Source: CAZJHD01 sp964545855 (lineage in GTDB: Bacteria; Planctomycetota; UBA1135; JACQFD01). From it: a stretch of 37,949 bases of DNA. Positions 16,829 to 24,566 of the stretch are shown in pieces. A model generated the notes under the pieces. That model saw only the letters and a list, made by a program, of their open reading frames with translations, was not told the origin of the DNA and did no database searches. How positions within the stretch are numbered: position 1 is the stretch's first letter; the number at the start of each line of letters is the position of its first letter. A program made the position numbers and the translations under genes. The stretch lies in contig CAZJHD010000041.1 of the NCBI GenBank assembly GCA_964545855.1, forward strand, positions 1-37,949, in the 5' to 3' direction.

Positions 16829-18322
16829 CTAACGGCGGCCGCCGCCGGCCGCGGGCTGCGACGCGGCGGGAAGGGTGACCAGCGGCTTCGCGAGAAGGAT
16901 CTTCACCTCGCGCGTCGCCACCGACGAGCCCGCGAGCTGCACGCTCCGCAGCGGCGCGAGGAACGGCTCCGAAGGATCCTCGTCCAGATAGACGACGGCG
17001 TTCCCGGCGGGCGCGATCTCGAGCAGGAGCTGGAACCGTCCTTCGACGTCGGTCCGGCCGAGGTCGTAGGAGGAGGGGTCGTCCCAGCTCCACTCGTCGG
17101 CGTCGACGACGTAGATCTCGGCGGCCTCGACGGGCGTGCCGTCCTCGCGCTCGACGATTCCCGTCACCATGACGGGCGCGGCGAGGCGCACGACGCCGTG
17201 GGCGGGGGGCGGATCCGAGTCCACGTCGAGATCTTCCGGGGGCGCAGCGAACCGAAGGGGCGCGAGCAGGGGATCGAGGGCAGGTAGCGAGAGCACCGCG
17301 TAGTCGCTCGACGTCACGCGGAAGGTGCTCCTGCCGAGCGGGAGCTGCGATGCATCGAGATCGAAGCTGCCGTCGAGGCCCGAGACTTCGAAGACGCGGT
17401 CGTTCGCGAGCCCGTAGTCGATGCCCATCACCGAGATCTCCGCGCCCGCCACGGGCCGGCCCGTCGCTTCGTCGACGACGCGGCCCGCGAACCGAACGGG
17501 CCGACGGAGCCGGAAGGAGATCTCCCGGCGTTCTCCGGCCGAGAGGTCGAGCGGCCCCACGATCTCGGTCTGGAACTCGTCGGCGCGGCACCACACGACG
17601 ACCTCCTGGAGCGGCGCGTCCTCGAGCGGCAGCTCGTAGCGTCCGTTCTCGAGCGAATACTCCTCCTCGGCCAGGTTGTCGCGGAACGCGGGAGCGTTCG
17701 AGAGCACGGCGATCGTCGCGTCCTCGACCACGAGCCCCGTCGACTCGTCGATGACGGTGCCGAAGAGCGTCGGCGCGCGCGCGATCACGAGGTCGCGTTC
17801 GATCGGCGGCGTGCCGAGACGGTGGAGCGGGAGGCTCGGCGCGAGTCCCGGCGCGAGACGAGGTTCGCCGCCGGTCGTGGACTGGAATCGGATCCAGCTC
17901 GTCGAGAGGTTCCAGCCGGGCAGGAGCGTCCGGTCGTGACGCACGGCGAACCGTCCCTCGGCGTCGACGTCCGCCGACGCGAGGGGAGTGCCGAAGGCGT
18001 CGTGGAGCTCGACCTCGAGGCCATCGAAGACGACTCCCTCCGGCCTCACCACGCGTCCCACGGCCACGATCGGGTCGCCGGCGAGCGCCGAGGGGTCGAC
18101 GACGGGAACGACGGGTCCGGTCGTCGGATCGCTCTGTCGCTCCACGGGGGTTTCGACGCGCGCGATCTCCGAGTCGCCGCGCGGGCCGCGCGCGACGCCG
18201 TCGGGCCCGCGCGCGCCCGGATCACCCGTGCCGGGCTCCTGCTGGAGTGCGAGGAACGCGATGATCGCCAGGACGAGGGCGATCAGGAGGAGGGCCACCA
18301 AGGATCGGGGTTTCGATTGCAT
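16829..18322 (-). CDS. Carboxypeptidase-regulatory-like multi-domain protein, membrane-anchored
   Basis: A 497-residue protein with a clear N-terminal transmembrane anchor (LVALLLIALVLAIIAFLAL, about 8-26) after a short positively charged start MQSKPRS. A linker to about 75 leads into carboxypeptidase-regulatory-like modules: VGRVVRPEGVVFDGLEVEL, LFGTVIDESTGLVVEDATI (about 188), FAGRVVDEATGRPVAGAEIS (about 282) and VTGIVEREDGTPVEAAEIYV (about 385). Its C-terminus is Ala/Gly/Pro-rich and ends in GGGRR. It shares architecture with the other three proteins of this kind here but is more distant in sequence than paralogues A and B are from each other. It is divergent from the first PQQ-type dehydrogenase. 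The function is unknown. Confidence 0.8.
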   Translation of the reverse strand: MQSKPRSLVALLLIALVLAIIAFLALQQEPGTGDPGARGPDGVARGPRGDSEIARVETPVERQSDPTTGPVVPVVDPSALAGDPIVAVGRVVRPEGVVFDGLEVELHDAFGTPLASADVDAEGRFAVRHDRTLLPGWNLSTSWIRFQSTTGGEPRLAPGLAPSLPLHRLGTPPIERDLVIARAPTLFGTVIDESTGLVVEDATIAVLSNAPAFRDNLAEEEYSLENGRYELPLEDAPLQEVVVWCRADEFQTEIVGPLDLSAGERREISFRLRRPVRFAGRVVDEATGRPVAGAEISVMGIDYGLANDRVFEVSGLDGSFDLDASQLPLGRSTFRVTSSDYAVLSLPALDPLLAPLRFAAPPEDLDVDSDPPPAHGVVRLAAPVMVTGIVEREDGTPVEAAEIYVVDADEWSWDDPSSYDLGRTDVEGRFQLLLEIAPAGNAVVYLDEDPSEPFLAPLRSVQLAGSSVATREVKILLAKPLVTLPAASQPAAGGGRR

Positions 18323-18582
18323 GCGTCGCCGGGAGCGCCCGGCATTCGATCGAATCGGGCCGGAGCGCGCGACGCCAATTTCCCCCCTTCGAGGAAGGGC
18401 CCAATGCGCGGAAGGAGCGCGAAACTCGGAAGTTGCGATCCGGGCGGTGCCGGGGAGAATGTCATGTCCGCGCTCTCTCGGGACCCTTCCCGTCCTCGGC
18501 GCGCCCTCGGGGCGCCGCGGGACCGCGGATCGTCGTCCGCAGCGACGTCTCGAATCCTCATCTCCCCATGGTGGTACATCCG
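18323..18582. other. Divergent intergenic region, 260 bp
   Basis: This lies between a minus-strand carboxypeptidase-like gene and the first PQQ-type dehydrogenase. It holds GC-rich partial dyads (for example around 18498-18525) and a homopolymeric C run in CCAATTTCCCCCC near 18374-18386. No convincing promoter, operator or small gene was recognised. Confidence 0.4.
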
Positions 18583-20223
18583 ATGCGAATCCTCCTGACA
18601 GCCGCCGCGGCGTCCCTCTGCGCGCTCGCCGCGTCCACTTCCGCCCAAGCGATCAAGACCACGCTCGTGGCGAACGGCTACAGCCAGCCGCTCTTCGTCA
18701 TCTCGCCGCCGAAGGACTTCAATCGCCTCTTCGTCGTCGAGCAGGGCGGCGCCATCCGGATCATCAAGAACGGCGTGAAGCTCGCGACTCCGTTCCTGCA
18801 CCTCGGCCCGGTTGGTTCGGGCGGCCTCGGCCTCACCACGTCGTCCGGCGAGCAGGGCCTTCTCGGCTTCGCGTTCCGCCCCGACTACTCGCCGCTCTCC
18901 GGGAGCACGAACTACTTCTACGTCTACTACACGAACAACTCGGGCAACAACGTGCTCGCGCGCTACCGCGTGAATGGCGACGGCGACACGGCGAACCCGG
19001 CTGGGCTGATCCTGCTGACGTTCCTCCACCCGGTGCAGTCGAACCACAACGGCGGCATGATCGGGTTCGGCCCCGATGGCTATCTCTACATCGGCACCGG
19101 TGACGGCGGCGGAGCCAACGACGGTCCGAACAACGCGCAGAACATCAACAGCTACCTCGGGAAGATCCATCGCATCGACGTGAGCGACGCGGCGGGCCTG
19201 CCCTACGGCGTGCCGCCCAACAACCCGTTCGTCGGGGTGGCCGGTCTCGACGAGATCTTCGCCATCGGCGCGCGCAACCCGTGGCGCTTCAGCTTCGACC
19301 GGATCAACGGCGACCTCTACATCGGCGACGTGGGCCAGAACGCGCGCGAGGAAGTCCACTACATCGCGGGCACCTACGTTCCGGTCGCCGGCGGCGCGCC
19401 GCTGAATCTCGGCTGGCGCTGCTACGAGGGCAACAACCAGACGAACCTCGGCGGCTGCGTCTACCCGAACACCTACCCGGGCACCGACCTCCGCTTCCCG
19501 ATCCACGAGTACGCGAATCCGGCCACTGGGCGCACGGTGGCCGGTGGCTACGTCTATCGCGGCTGCGCGATCCCCGGCCTGCGCGGCACCTACTTCTTCT
19601 CCGACTACATCTCGAACCGTCACTGGAGCTTCAAGGTGGTCGGCGGCGTCCTCACGAACTTCGTCGAGAGGACGGCGGAACTCGCGCCCGGCGGCGGACT
19701 GAACCTCAACTCGGTCGCCTCCTACGGCGAGGACGCCCTCGGTGAGGTCTACATGTGCGATCGGTCGGGCGGCGAGATCTTCCGGATCGATGCCGTTTCG
19801 CCGGTGCAGACGGGCGTCGCCTCCTACGGCACGGGAACGGCCGGCTGCAACGGCAACCAGGTGCTGTCGGTGAACTGCTCGCCGGTGCTCGGGAACCCGG
19901 GTCTCCGGTTCGACAGCACCAACTCGCCCGCGAGCACGATCGGCCTCGGGCTGATCTCCGATGCGCAGGACCTCGCCGGCTCCGACCCCTTCGGGATCGG
20001 CGCGAACCTGCACGTCGATCTCCTGTTCGCGACCGAGGTCCTGACGCTCGACTTCGTGAGCAACGCGGCGGGCCTCGGCACGGTGACGACCGAGATCCCG
20101 AACAACGCGATCCTCATCGGGAAGACCTACTTCGCGCAGACCCTCTGGGTCTGGACCACCTGCGCGCTGCCTCCGTTCAACATCAGCACCTCCTCGGCGC
20201 TGTCGCTGACGATCCAGCCATAG
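18583..20223 (+). CDS. PQQ-dependent sugar dehydrogenase-like secreted protein, copy 1
   Basis: A 546-residue exported protein with a six-bladed beta propeller of the soluble aldose sugar dehydrogenase / HHIP family. Members oxidise sugars with pyrroloquinoline quinone. A signal peptide (MRILLTAAAASLCALAASTSAQA) precedes propeller blocks FVVEQGGAIRIIKNG, NHNGGMIGFGPDGYLYIGTG with the catalytic-type His, YLGKIHRIDV, IGARNPWRFSFD and YIGDVGQNAREEVHY. The propeller ends near 405. Residues 408-546 form a separate Gly/Thr-rich domain starting GTGTAGCNG. I chose the ATG at 18583 because it aligns with the start of the next, paralogous gene; the ATG at 18568 would add five residues. It may bind PQQ or be non-enzymatic; the sugar substrate is unknown. 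Confidence 0.88.
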   Translation: MRILLTAAAASLCALAASTSAQAIKTTLVANGYSQPLFVISPPKDFNRLFVVEQGGAIRIIKNGVKLATPFLHLGPVGSGGLGLTTSSGEQGLLGFAFRPDYSPLSGSTNYFYVYYTNNSGNNVLARYRVNGDGDTANPAGLILLTFLHPVQSNHNGGMIGFGPDGYLYIGTGDGGGANDGPNNAQNINSYLGKIHRIDVSDAAGLPYGVPPNNPFVGVAGLDEIFAIGARNPWRFSFDRINGDLYIGDVGQNAREEVHYIAGTYVPVAGGAPLNLGWRCYEGNNQTNLGGCVYPNTYPGTDLRFPIHEYANPATGRTVAGGYVYRGCAIPGLRGTYFFSDYISNRHWSFKVVGGVLTNFVERTAELAPGGGLNLNSVASYGEDALGEVYMCDRSGGEIFRIDAVSPVQTGVASYGTGTAGCNGNQVLSVNCSPVLGNPGLRFDSTNSPASTIGLGLISDAQDLAGSDPFGIGANLHVDLLFATEVLTLDFVSNAAGLGTVTTEIPNNAILIGKTYFAQTLWVWTTCALPPFNISTSSALSLTIQP

Positions 20224-20279
20224 TCGAACCGGCGAGCGCTCCCCGCGAGACGCGCAGGGTCGGCCTCGCGACCCTTCCG

Positions 20280-20314
20280 GCGAGCCCCGCGAGCCTCGTG
20301 CTCTCGGGGCTCGC
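20280..20314 (+). terminator. Hairpin between the tandem dehydrogenase genes
   Basis: Perfect 10-bp arms, GCGAGCCCCG at 20280-20289 and CGGGGCTCGC at 20305-20314, enclose a 15-nt loop, 57 bp after the first gene's stop. There is no T tract. It could terminate or attenuate transcription between the two copies. Confidence 0.45.
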
Positions 20315-20363
20315 GCCAATTCCGCTGCCCCTCGCGAGCGACACGCACCTCCAACCTCCCATC

Positions 20364-21962
20364 GTGATCCGACTCCTCGCGGCGCTCGTCGCCGCTTCGG
20401 CGCTCTGCGCAGCCTCCGGCCGCGGTCAGGCTCCGTCGGCGATCCATGCCGTGCGTGTCGCGTCGGGCCTGAACGCGCCGGTGTTCGTCACGGCGCCCCC
20501 AGGAGATCTTCAACGGATCTTCGTCGTCGAGCAGGCCACCGGACGGATCCGGATCGTGAAGCAGGGCGCGCTCCTCGCGGCTCCCTTCCTCGACCTCCTC
20601 GGCAAGATCACGGGCACGGGCGAGAGCGGGCTCCTCGGCCTCGCGTTCCACCCGAAGTACTCCGAGAACGGCTCCTTCTTCGTCGCGTACTCGGACCTCG
20701 CGAACGCGACGACGATCTCCCGCTTCCGTGTCTCGGGGGATCCCGACGTCGCGCTTCCGGCGAGCGAGACCGTCGTCCTCAAGTTCCCGCAGCCCTTCGT
20801 GAACCACAACGGAGGGATGATCGCCTTCGGACCCGATGGGCGGCTCTACATCGCCCTCGGCGACGGAGGTTCGGGCTACGACCCGCTCGGCAACGCGCAG
20901 AGCCTGTCGAGCCCGCTCGGGAAGATCCTCCGCATCGACGTCGATCTGGCGGCGGCGGGCGTCTTCCACTCGGTGCCGGCCGACAACCCCTTCGTCGGCG
21001 TGCCGGGCGCTGTGCCGGAGATCTGGCACTACGGCCTGCGGAATCCGTGGCGCTTCTCCTTCGACCGGCTCACGGGCGACCTCTACGTCGCCGACGTGGG
21101 GCAGGACTGGATGGAGGAGATCGACTTCCACGCCGCGGGGGCGCCCGGCGGGAAGAACTTCGGATGGCGCTGCCTGGAGGGCACCGCGCCCGTCGTGCTC
21201 GCGCCCTGCAGCCCGCCTCCGGCGTCGGCGGTTCCGCCCATCCACGAGTATCCGCACACGCTGCCCGGGTGCGCCGTGATCGGCGGATTCGTCTATCGCG
21301 GCAGCCTCGTGCCCGACCTGCGAGGCACCTATTTCTTCGCCGAGTGGTGCAAGGGGAAGATCTTCTCGTTCCGCTACGTGGGCGGAGCCGTCGTCGATCT
21401 CCAGGACCGCACGGCGGAGCTCGTGCCCGTTCCCATCGGATCGATCTCCTCCTTCGGCCAGGACGCGGCGGGCGAACTCTACTTCTGCGCGTGGTCGAAC
21501 GGAGAGGTCTACAAGATCCTTCCCGTGAGTCCGTCGATCCAGGGCGTGGTGTCCTTCGGAACGGGGACCGCCGGCTGCAACGGTCCGACGACGCTCGGCG
21601 CGAACAGCTCGCCCGTGCTCGGGAGCACGGTCTTCCGCGTGCGCGTGTCGAACGCCGTGCCCAGCGCGGTCGGTCTTCTCCTCGTGTCCGACCAGGCGAG
21701 CCCGAACGGCTGGGTCGTTCCCGAGCTGCAGGTGCTGCTCCACCTGCAGATCGCCACGGCGACGGAGCTGCTCCTCACGGACATCGCGACGGGCGCCAAC
21801 GGCGCGGGCAGCGTCGCGATCCCCATCCCGAACGACCCGGCGCTCGTCGGCAGGAAGTACTTCCTGCAGTCGCTCTGGAGCTGGGGGAGCACGGGGCTCT
21901 GCTCCCTCCCGCCCGTCGACATGAGCTCGTCCGACGCGCTCGAGGTCGAGATCCTCCCCTGA
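20364..21962 (+). CDS. PQQ-dependent sugar dehydrogenase-like secreted protein, copy 2
   Basis: A 532-residue paralogue of the preceding gene with the same plan. It has a signal peptide from a GTG start (VIRLLAALVAASALCAASG), a six-bladed propeller to about 388, and a C-terminal domain at about 390-532 opening GTGTAGCNG. Conserved propeller blocks include VVEQATGRIRIVKQGALL, NHNGGMIAFGPDGRLYIALG, LGKILRIDV, GLRNPWRFSFDRLTGDLYV and DVGQDWMEEIDF. The open frame extends upstream, but the signal peptide sets the start at 20364. It lies 140 bp after copy 1 with a hairpin between, so the two may be separately expressed. The copies diverge well beyond the recent-duplicate range. PQQ binding is inferred from the family, and some members of this family are structural rather than enzymatic. 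Confidence 0.87.
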   Translation: MIRLLAALVAASALCAASGRGQAPSAIHAVRVASGLNAPVFVTAPPGDLQRIFVVEQATGRIRIVKQGALLAAPFLDLLGKITGTGESGLLGLAFHPKYSENGSFFVAYSDLANATTISRFRVSGDPDVALPASETVVLKFPQPFVNHNGGMIAFGPDGRLYIALGDGGSGYDPLGNAQSLSSPLGKILRIDVDLAAAGVFHSVPADNPFVGVPGAVPEIWHYGLRNPWRFSFDRLTGDLYVADVGQDWMEEIDFHAAGAPGGKNFGWRCLEGTAPVVLAPCSPPPASAVPPIHEYPHTLPGCAVIGGFVYRGSLVPDLRGTYFFAEWCKGKIFSFRYVGGAVVDLQDRTAELVPVPIGSISSFGQDAAGELYFCAWSNGEVYKILPVSPSIQGVVSFGTGTAGCNGPTTLGANSSPVLGSTVFRVRVSNAVPSAVGLLLVSDQASPNGWVVPELQVLLHLQIATATELLLTDIATGANGAGSVAIPIPNDPALVGRKYFLQSLWSWGSTGLCSLPPVDMSSSDALEVEILP

Positions 21963-22029
21963 GCCGTCTCGCTCCGCGCAACGGCGCCGCGGGTGCAGCC
22001 TCGGAGCGCCGATCGATCGTTGCGACTCT

Positions 22030-22104
22030 TGGTTCCCCGGCCAGGACTCGAACCCAGAATCGGAGAACCAAAATCTCCCGTGTTACCAGTTACACCACCG
22101 GGGA
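22030..22104 (-). tRNA. tRNA-Gln, anticodon TTG
   Basis: Read on the minus strand, a cloverleaf has 7-bp acceptor arms TCCCCGG / CCGGGGA, discriminator A and an encoded CCA. The anticodon stem GGAGA / TCTCC encloses loop TTTTGGT, giving anticodon TTG (reads CAA). The T-loop is TTCGAGT. It is 75 nt including CCA. Confidence 0.93.
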
Positions 22105-22168
22105 TCGTGAACGCGGCGATTGTGCGCTCGGGCCGACGTTGGCTCAACGGCTACATTCCCGGACGACC

Positions 22169-22894
22169 ATGAACACGACCGCCGTGCGCCGTCTCCCGGT
22201 GCGTCCCGCCGCCCTGGCGCCCTTGGCTCCCTTGGCGCTGCTGCTCGCGTCGACCCTCGTTGCCTGCGCGTCGCCGCAGCCGCTGCCGCCGGAGCCCGTG
22301 GGGGAGAGCGTTGCCTACACCTTCGAGCGCTACGACGAGGGACCTCTGCCGGCAACGTTCCTCGTGGGCGTCGCGGGCGCCGATCGGCCCGGGAGCTGGC
22401 AGATCGCGAGCGTCAGCGCTGCGCCGAGCGGCGCCAGGGTGGTCGCGCAGGTCGACGCGCTCGATGCGAGCGCGTCCCGCGCGCCGGTCGCATGGATCCG
22501 CCGCGCCGATTTCCGCGATCTCTCCCTGCGCGTCGTGGCGCGCACTCCCGAAGGCTCCGTGAGCATGGGATTCGGGATCGCCTGGCACGTCCGCGACGCG
22601 AACAACTACCTGGCGTGCTACGTGAGCGGCGACACGGGCGAGGTCGTCGTCGACGTCGTCGAGAGCGGCGTGCCGCGCACCATCGGAAGGGCGCCCGTCA
22701 CGCTCGCCATCGGGCGCTGGTATGCCCTCGCCGTGGAGCATGCCGGCGGACGATTCCGGTGCGGCATCGACGGTCGCGTTCTCGTCGAAGGAGACGACCC
22801 GAGCTCCTTCGTCGGCGGCAGCGTCGGTCTCCTCACGCGCGGCTCGGCCGTGGCGCACTTCGACGACTTCACGGTCGTGGGCTCGGACCGCTGA
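22169..22894 (+). CDS. Lipoprotein with a concanavalin A-like (LamG/GH16-like) domain
   Basis: A 241-residue lipoprotein. A signal peptide rich in Ala/Leu/Pro ends in lipobox LVAC (Cys33). The mature part resembles the jelly-roll fold seen in 3-keto-disaccharide hydrolase and LamG-type proteins: YTFERYDEGPLPATF, VAWIRRADFRDLSLRVV, GFGIAWHVRDANNYLACYV, IGRWYALAVEHAGGRFRCGI, then VGLLTRGSAVAHFDDFTV at the end. That last motif is typical of sugar-binding jelly rolls. No catalytic pair could be identified, so binding rather than hydrolysis is possible. The start is the ATG at 22169; TACATT at 22152-22157 lies 11 nt upstream and there is no Shine-Dalgarno. It stands alone between minus-strand tRNA genes. 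Confidence 0.75.
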   Translation: MNTTAVRRLPVRPAALAPLAPLALLLASTLVACASPQPLPPEPVGESVAYTFERYDEGPLPATFLVGVAGADRPGSWQIASVSAAPSGARVVAQVDALDASASRAPVAWIRRADFRDLSLRVVARTPEGSVSMGFGIAWHVRDANNYLACYVSGDTGEVVVDVVESGVPRTIGRAPVTLAIGRWYALAVEHAGGRFRCGIDGRVLVEGDDPSSFVGGSVGLLTRGSAVAHFDDFTVVGSDR

Positions 22895-22905
22895 ATCGCC
22901 GGTTC

Positions 22906-22968
22906 TCGGACGGGCGCCGCATGCTCTCGGATCGGCGCAGTCGGATTGACGCTGTCGGATTGGCGCTC
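22906..22968. repeat. 14-bp tandem repeats abutting tRNA-Glu
   Basis: Three contiguous 14-bp units start at 22927, 22941 and 22955 with consensus TCGGATTGGCGCTG (one or two mismatches each). A more degenerate unit starts at 22906. The last unit runs into the CCA and acceptor 3' end of tRNA-Glu (minus strand). The units therefore lie directly downstream of that tRNA in its own direction of transcription. Confidence 0.65.
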
Positions 22969-23036
22969 CCAAGGGGATTTGAACCCCTGTCCCCGCCTTG
23001 AGAGGGCGATGTCCTAGGCCACTAGACGATGGGAGC
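22961..23036 (-). tRNA. tRNA-Glu, anticodon CTC
   Basis: Minus-strand cloverleaf with acceptor arms GCTCCCA / TGGGAGC, discriminator G and an encoded CCA. The anticodon stem TCGCC / GGCGG encloses loop CTCTCAA, giving anticodon CTC (reads GAG). The T-arm is AGGGG-TTCAAAT-CCCCT. It is 76 nt including CCA. Confidence 0.93.
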
Positions 23037-23133
23037 GTTCGGCCGAAAGGGCGGGGAGGGTAGCGGCGACCGGACGGGCCGGCAAGACCGCGCGCCGTTC
23101 AGCCTCGCGCGTGGAAACCGGCGCGAGTGGAAG

Positions 23134-23207
23134 TGGCTGGGGGGGAAGGAATCGAACCCTCACAAACAGATCCAGAGTCTGCTGTCCTACCGTTAGACGA
23201 CCCCCCA
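23134..23207 (-). tRNA. tRNA-Gln, anticodon CTG
   Basis: Minus-strand cloverleaf with acceptor arms TGGGGGG / CCCCCCA, discriminator G and an encoded CCA. The anticodon stem GCAGA / TCTGT encloses loop CTCTGGA, giving anticodon CTG (reads CAG). It is 74 nt including CCA and lies 97 bp from tRNA-Glu on the same strand, so the two may be co-transcribed. Confidence 0.93.
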
Positions 23208-23335
23208 GCGAGATCGGTCGGCGGACGCCGCCGGCCAGGAGGCCGGGACATCGGGGGTGAAGAAGATATCGAGCGCTCGAAACCGGTCAACGACGCCATG
23301 ACGCGCGCGCTCGAGGGCGATTCCTCCGCGAATCT

Positions 23336-24469
23336 TCAGGCCGGCGGGGCCGCGGGCTCGTGCTCGTCGACGAAGCGGACGGCGATCTCCTTGAACGCGT
23401 CGCGGCAGTGCTCGAAGGCCGCGAAGACGGCCGGGTCGAAGTGCGAGCCGACGCCCTCGCGCAGCAGCTTCTCCACCACGTCCTCCTGGAACCGCGGCTT
23501 GTATCGGCGCTCGGAGGAGAGCGCGTCGAAGACGTCGGCGAAGGAGGCGATGCGCGCCTCGAGAGGGATGTGCGCGCCCGCGAGACCCTCGGGGTAGCCC
23601 GAGCCGTCCCAGCGCTCGTGGTGGCAGCGCGCGATGTTCGCACCCATCTCGACGAGCGCGCTGCCGGCCGCTGGCGGAGCACAGGCGCCCTCGGTCGGGA
23701 GGCCGAGGGCCTCGAGCGATCCCGGCTCGAGGACCTGATGGCTCAGGATCTCGGCGCCGATCGTCGTGTGGGTCTTCATCACGACCCATTCCTCCGGCGT
23801 GAGCCGGTCCTGCTTGCGGAGGATCGCGTCGGGGATCCCGATCTTCCCGATGTCGTGGAGCGGGCTCGTCAGGAAGACCTCCTGACAGAAGGTGGGGTCG
23901 AGGCCCATCGCGCGCGCGAGCTCGAGGGAGTAGTAGCCGACGCGCACGACGTGCATGCCCGTCTCCGAGTCGCGGAACTCGCCCGCCTTGCCGAGGCGCC
24001 AGATCAGCTCCAGGCGCGCGTGCTCCAGGGCCGCCGTGCGCTCGGCGACGCGTTGCTCCAGGAGCGCGCGCTGCGTCTTGAGCTCGTCCTGCGACTCCTT
24101 CAGCCGGAGCATGTTGCGGACGCGCGCCATGAGCTCGTCCGTGTCGAAGGGCTTCCGCACGAGGTCCACGGCGCCGCGGTCGAGAGCCTTGCGCTTCACG
24201 CCTTCGTCGACCATGCCCGTGAGGATCGTCACCGGCAGATCCCGCGTCGACTCGCGCGACCGGATCGCCGCGACGAGGTCGAAGCCGCTCCGGACCGGCA
24301 TCTGGATGTCGGTGACGACGGCGTCGAAGTCGTGCTCGTCCAGAAGCACGAGGGCCTGGTCGACGCCTCCCGCGAAGTGCATCTCCCATTCGCTCCGCAT
24401 GGGCCGGAAGGCCCGCCGGAGCGAGTCCAGGAGGTGAGACTCGTCGTCCACGAAGAGGATCTTCTTCAT
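23336..24469 (-). CDS. Response regulator with HD-GYP domain (c-di-GMP phosphodiesterase)
   Basis: A 377-residue two-domain response regulator. The receiver domain (residues 1-120) has acidic pair Asp8/Asp9, phospho-acceptor Asp54 in VVTDIQMP, and Lys106 in LVRKPFD. A coiled-coil linker (about 122-155) leads to an HD-GYP domain. It carries His205-Asp206 in LHDIGKIGIPD and an intact GYP signature in WDGSGYPEGLAG (291-293), as expected of an active phosphodiesterase that degrades cyclic di-GMP to GMP. A short insertion (about 250-272) separates the two motif blocks. It is last in a minus-strand operon after a histidine kinase and an HDOD regulator, 97 bp from the latter. It is probably phosphorylated by that kinase. 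Activity on c-di-GMP is inferred from family motifs. Confidence 0.92.
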   Translation of the reverse strand: MKKILFVDDESHLLDSLRRAFRPMRSEWEMHFAGGVDQALVLLDEHDFDAVVTDIQMPVRSGFDLVAAIRSRESTRDLPVTILTGMVDEGVKRKALDRGAVDLVRKPFDTDELMARVRNMLRLKESQDELKTQRALLEQRVAERTAALEHARLELIWRLGKAGEFRDSETGMHVVRVGYYSLELARAMGLDPTFCQEVFLTSPLHDIGKIGIPDAILRKQDRLTPEEWVVMKTHTTIGAEILSHQVLEPGSLEALGLPTEGACAPPAAGSALVEMGANIARCHHERWDGSGYPEGLAGAHIPLEARIASFADVFDALSSERRYKPRFQEDVVEKLLREGVGSHFDPAVFAAFEHCRDAFKEIAVRFVDEHEPAAPPA

Positions 24470-24566
24470 CGATCGGCACCGCGGCTTGCGCGGAAGGTGT
24501 GGGGGGCTCCGTCGAGCGCGGAACGAGTCGCTTCTTCGATCGCAACGGCCAGGGGGGCGAGGCGCG

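Noticed and set aside
22906..22968. A CRISPR array
   Set aside because: The units are 14 bp and contiguous, without spacers; they fit a tandem repeat only.
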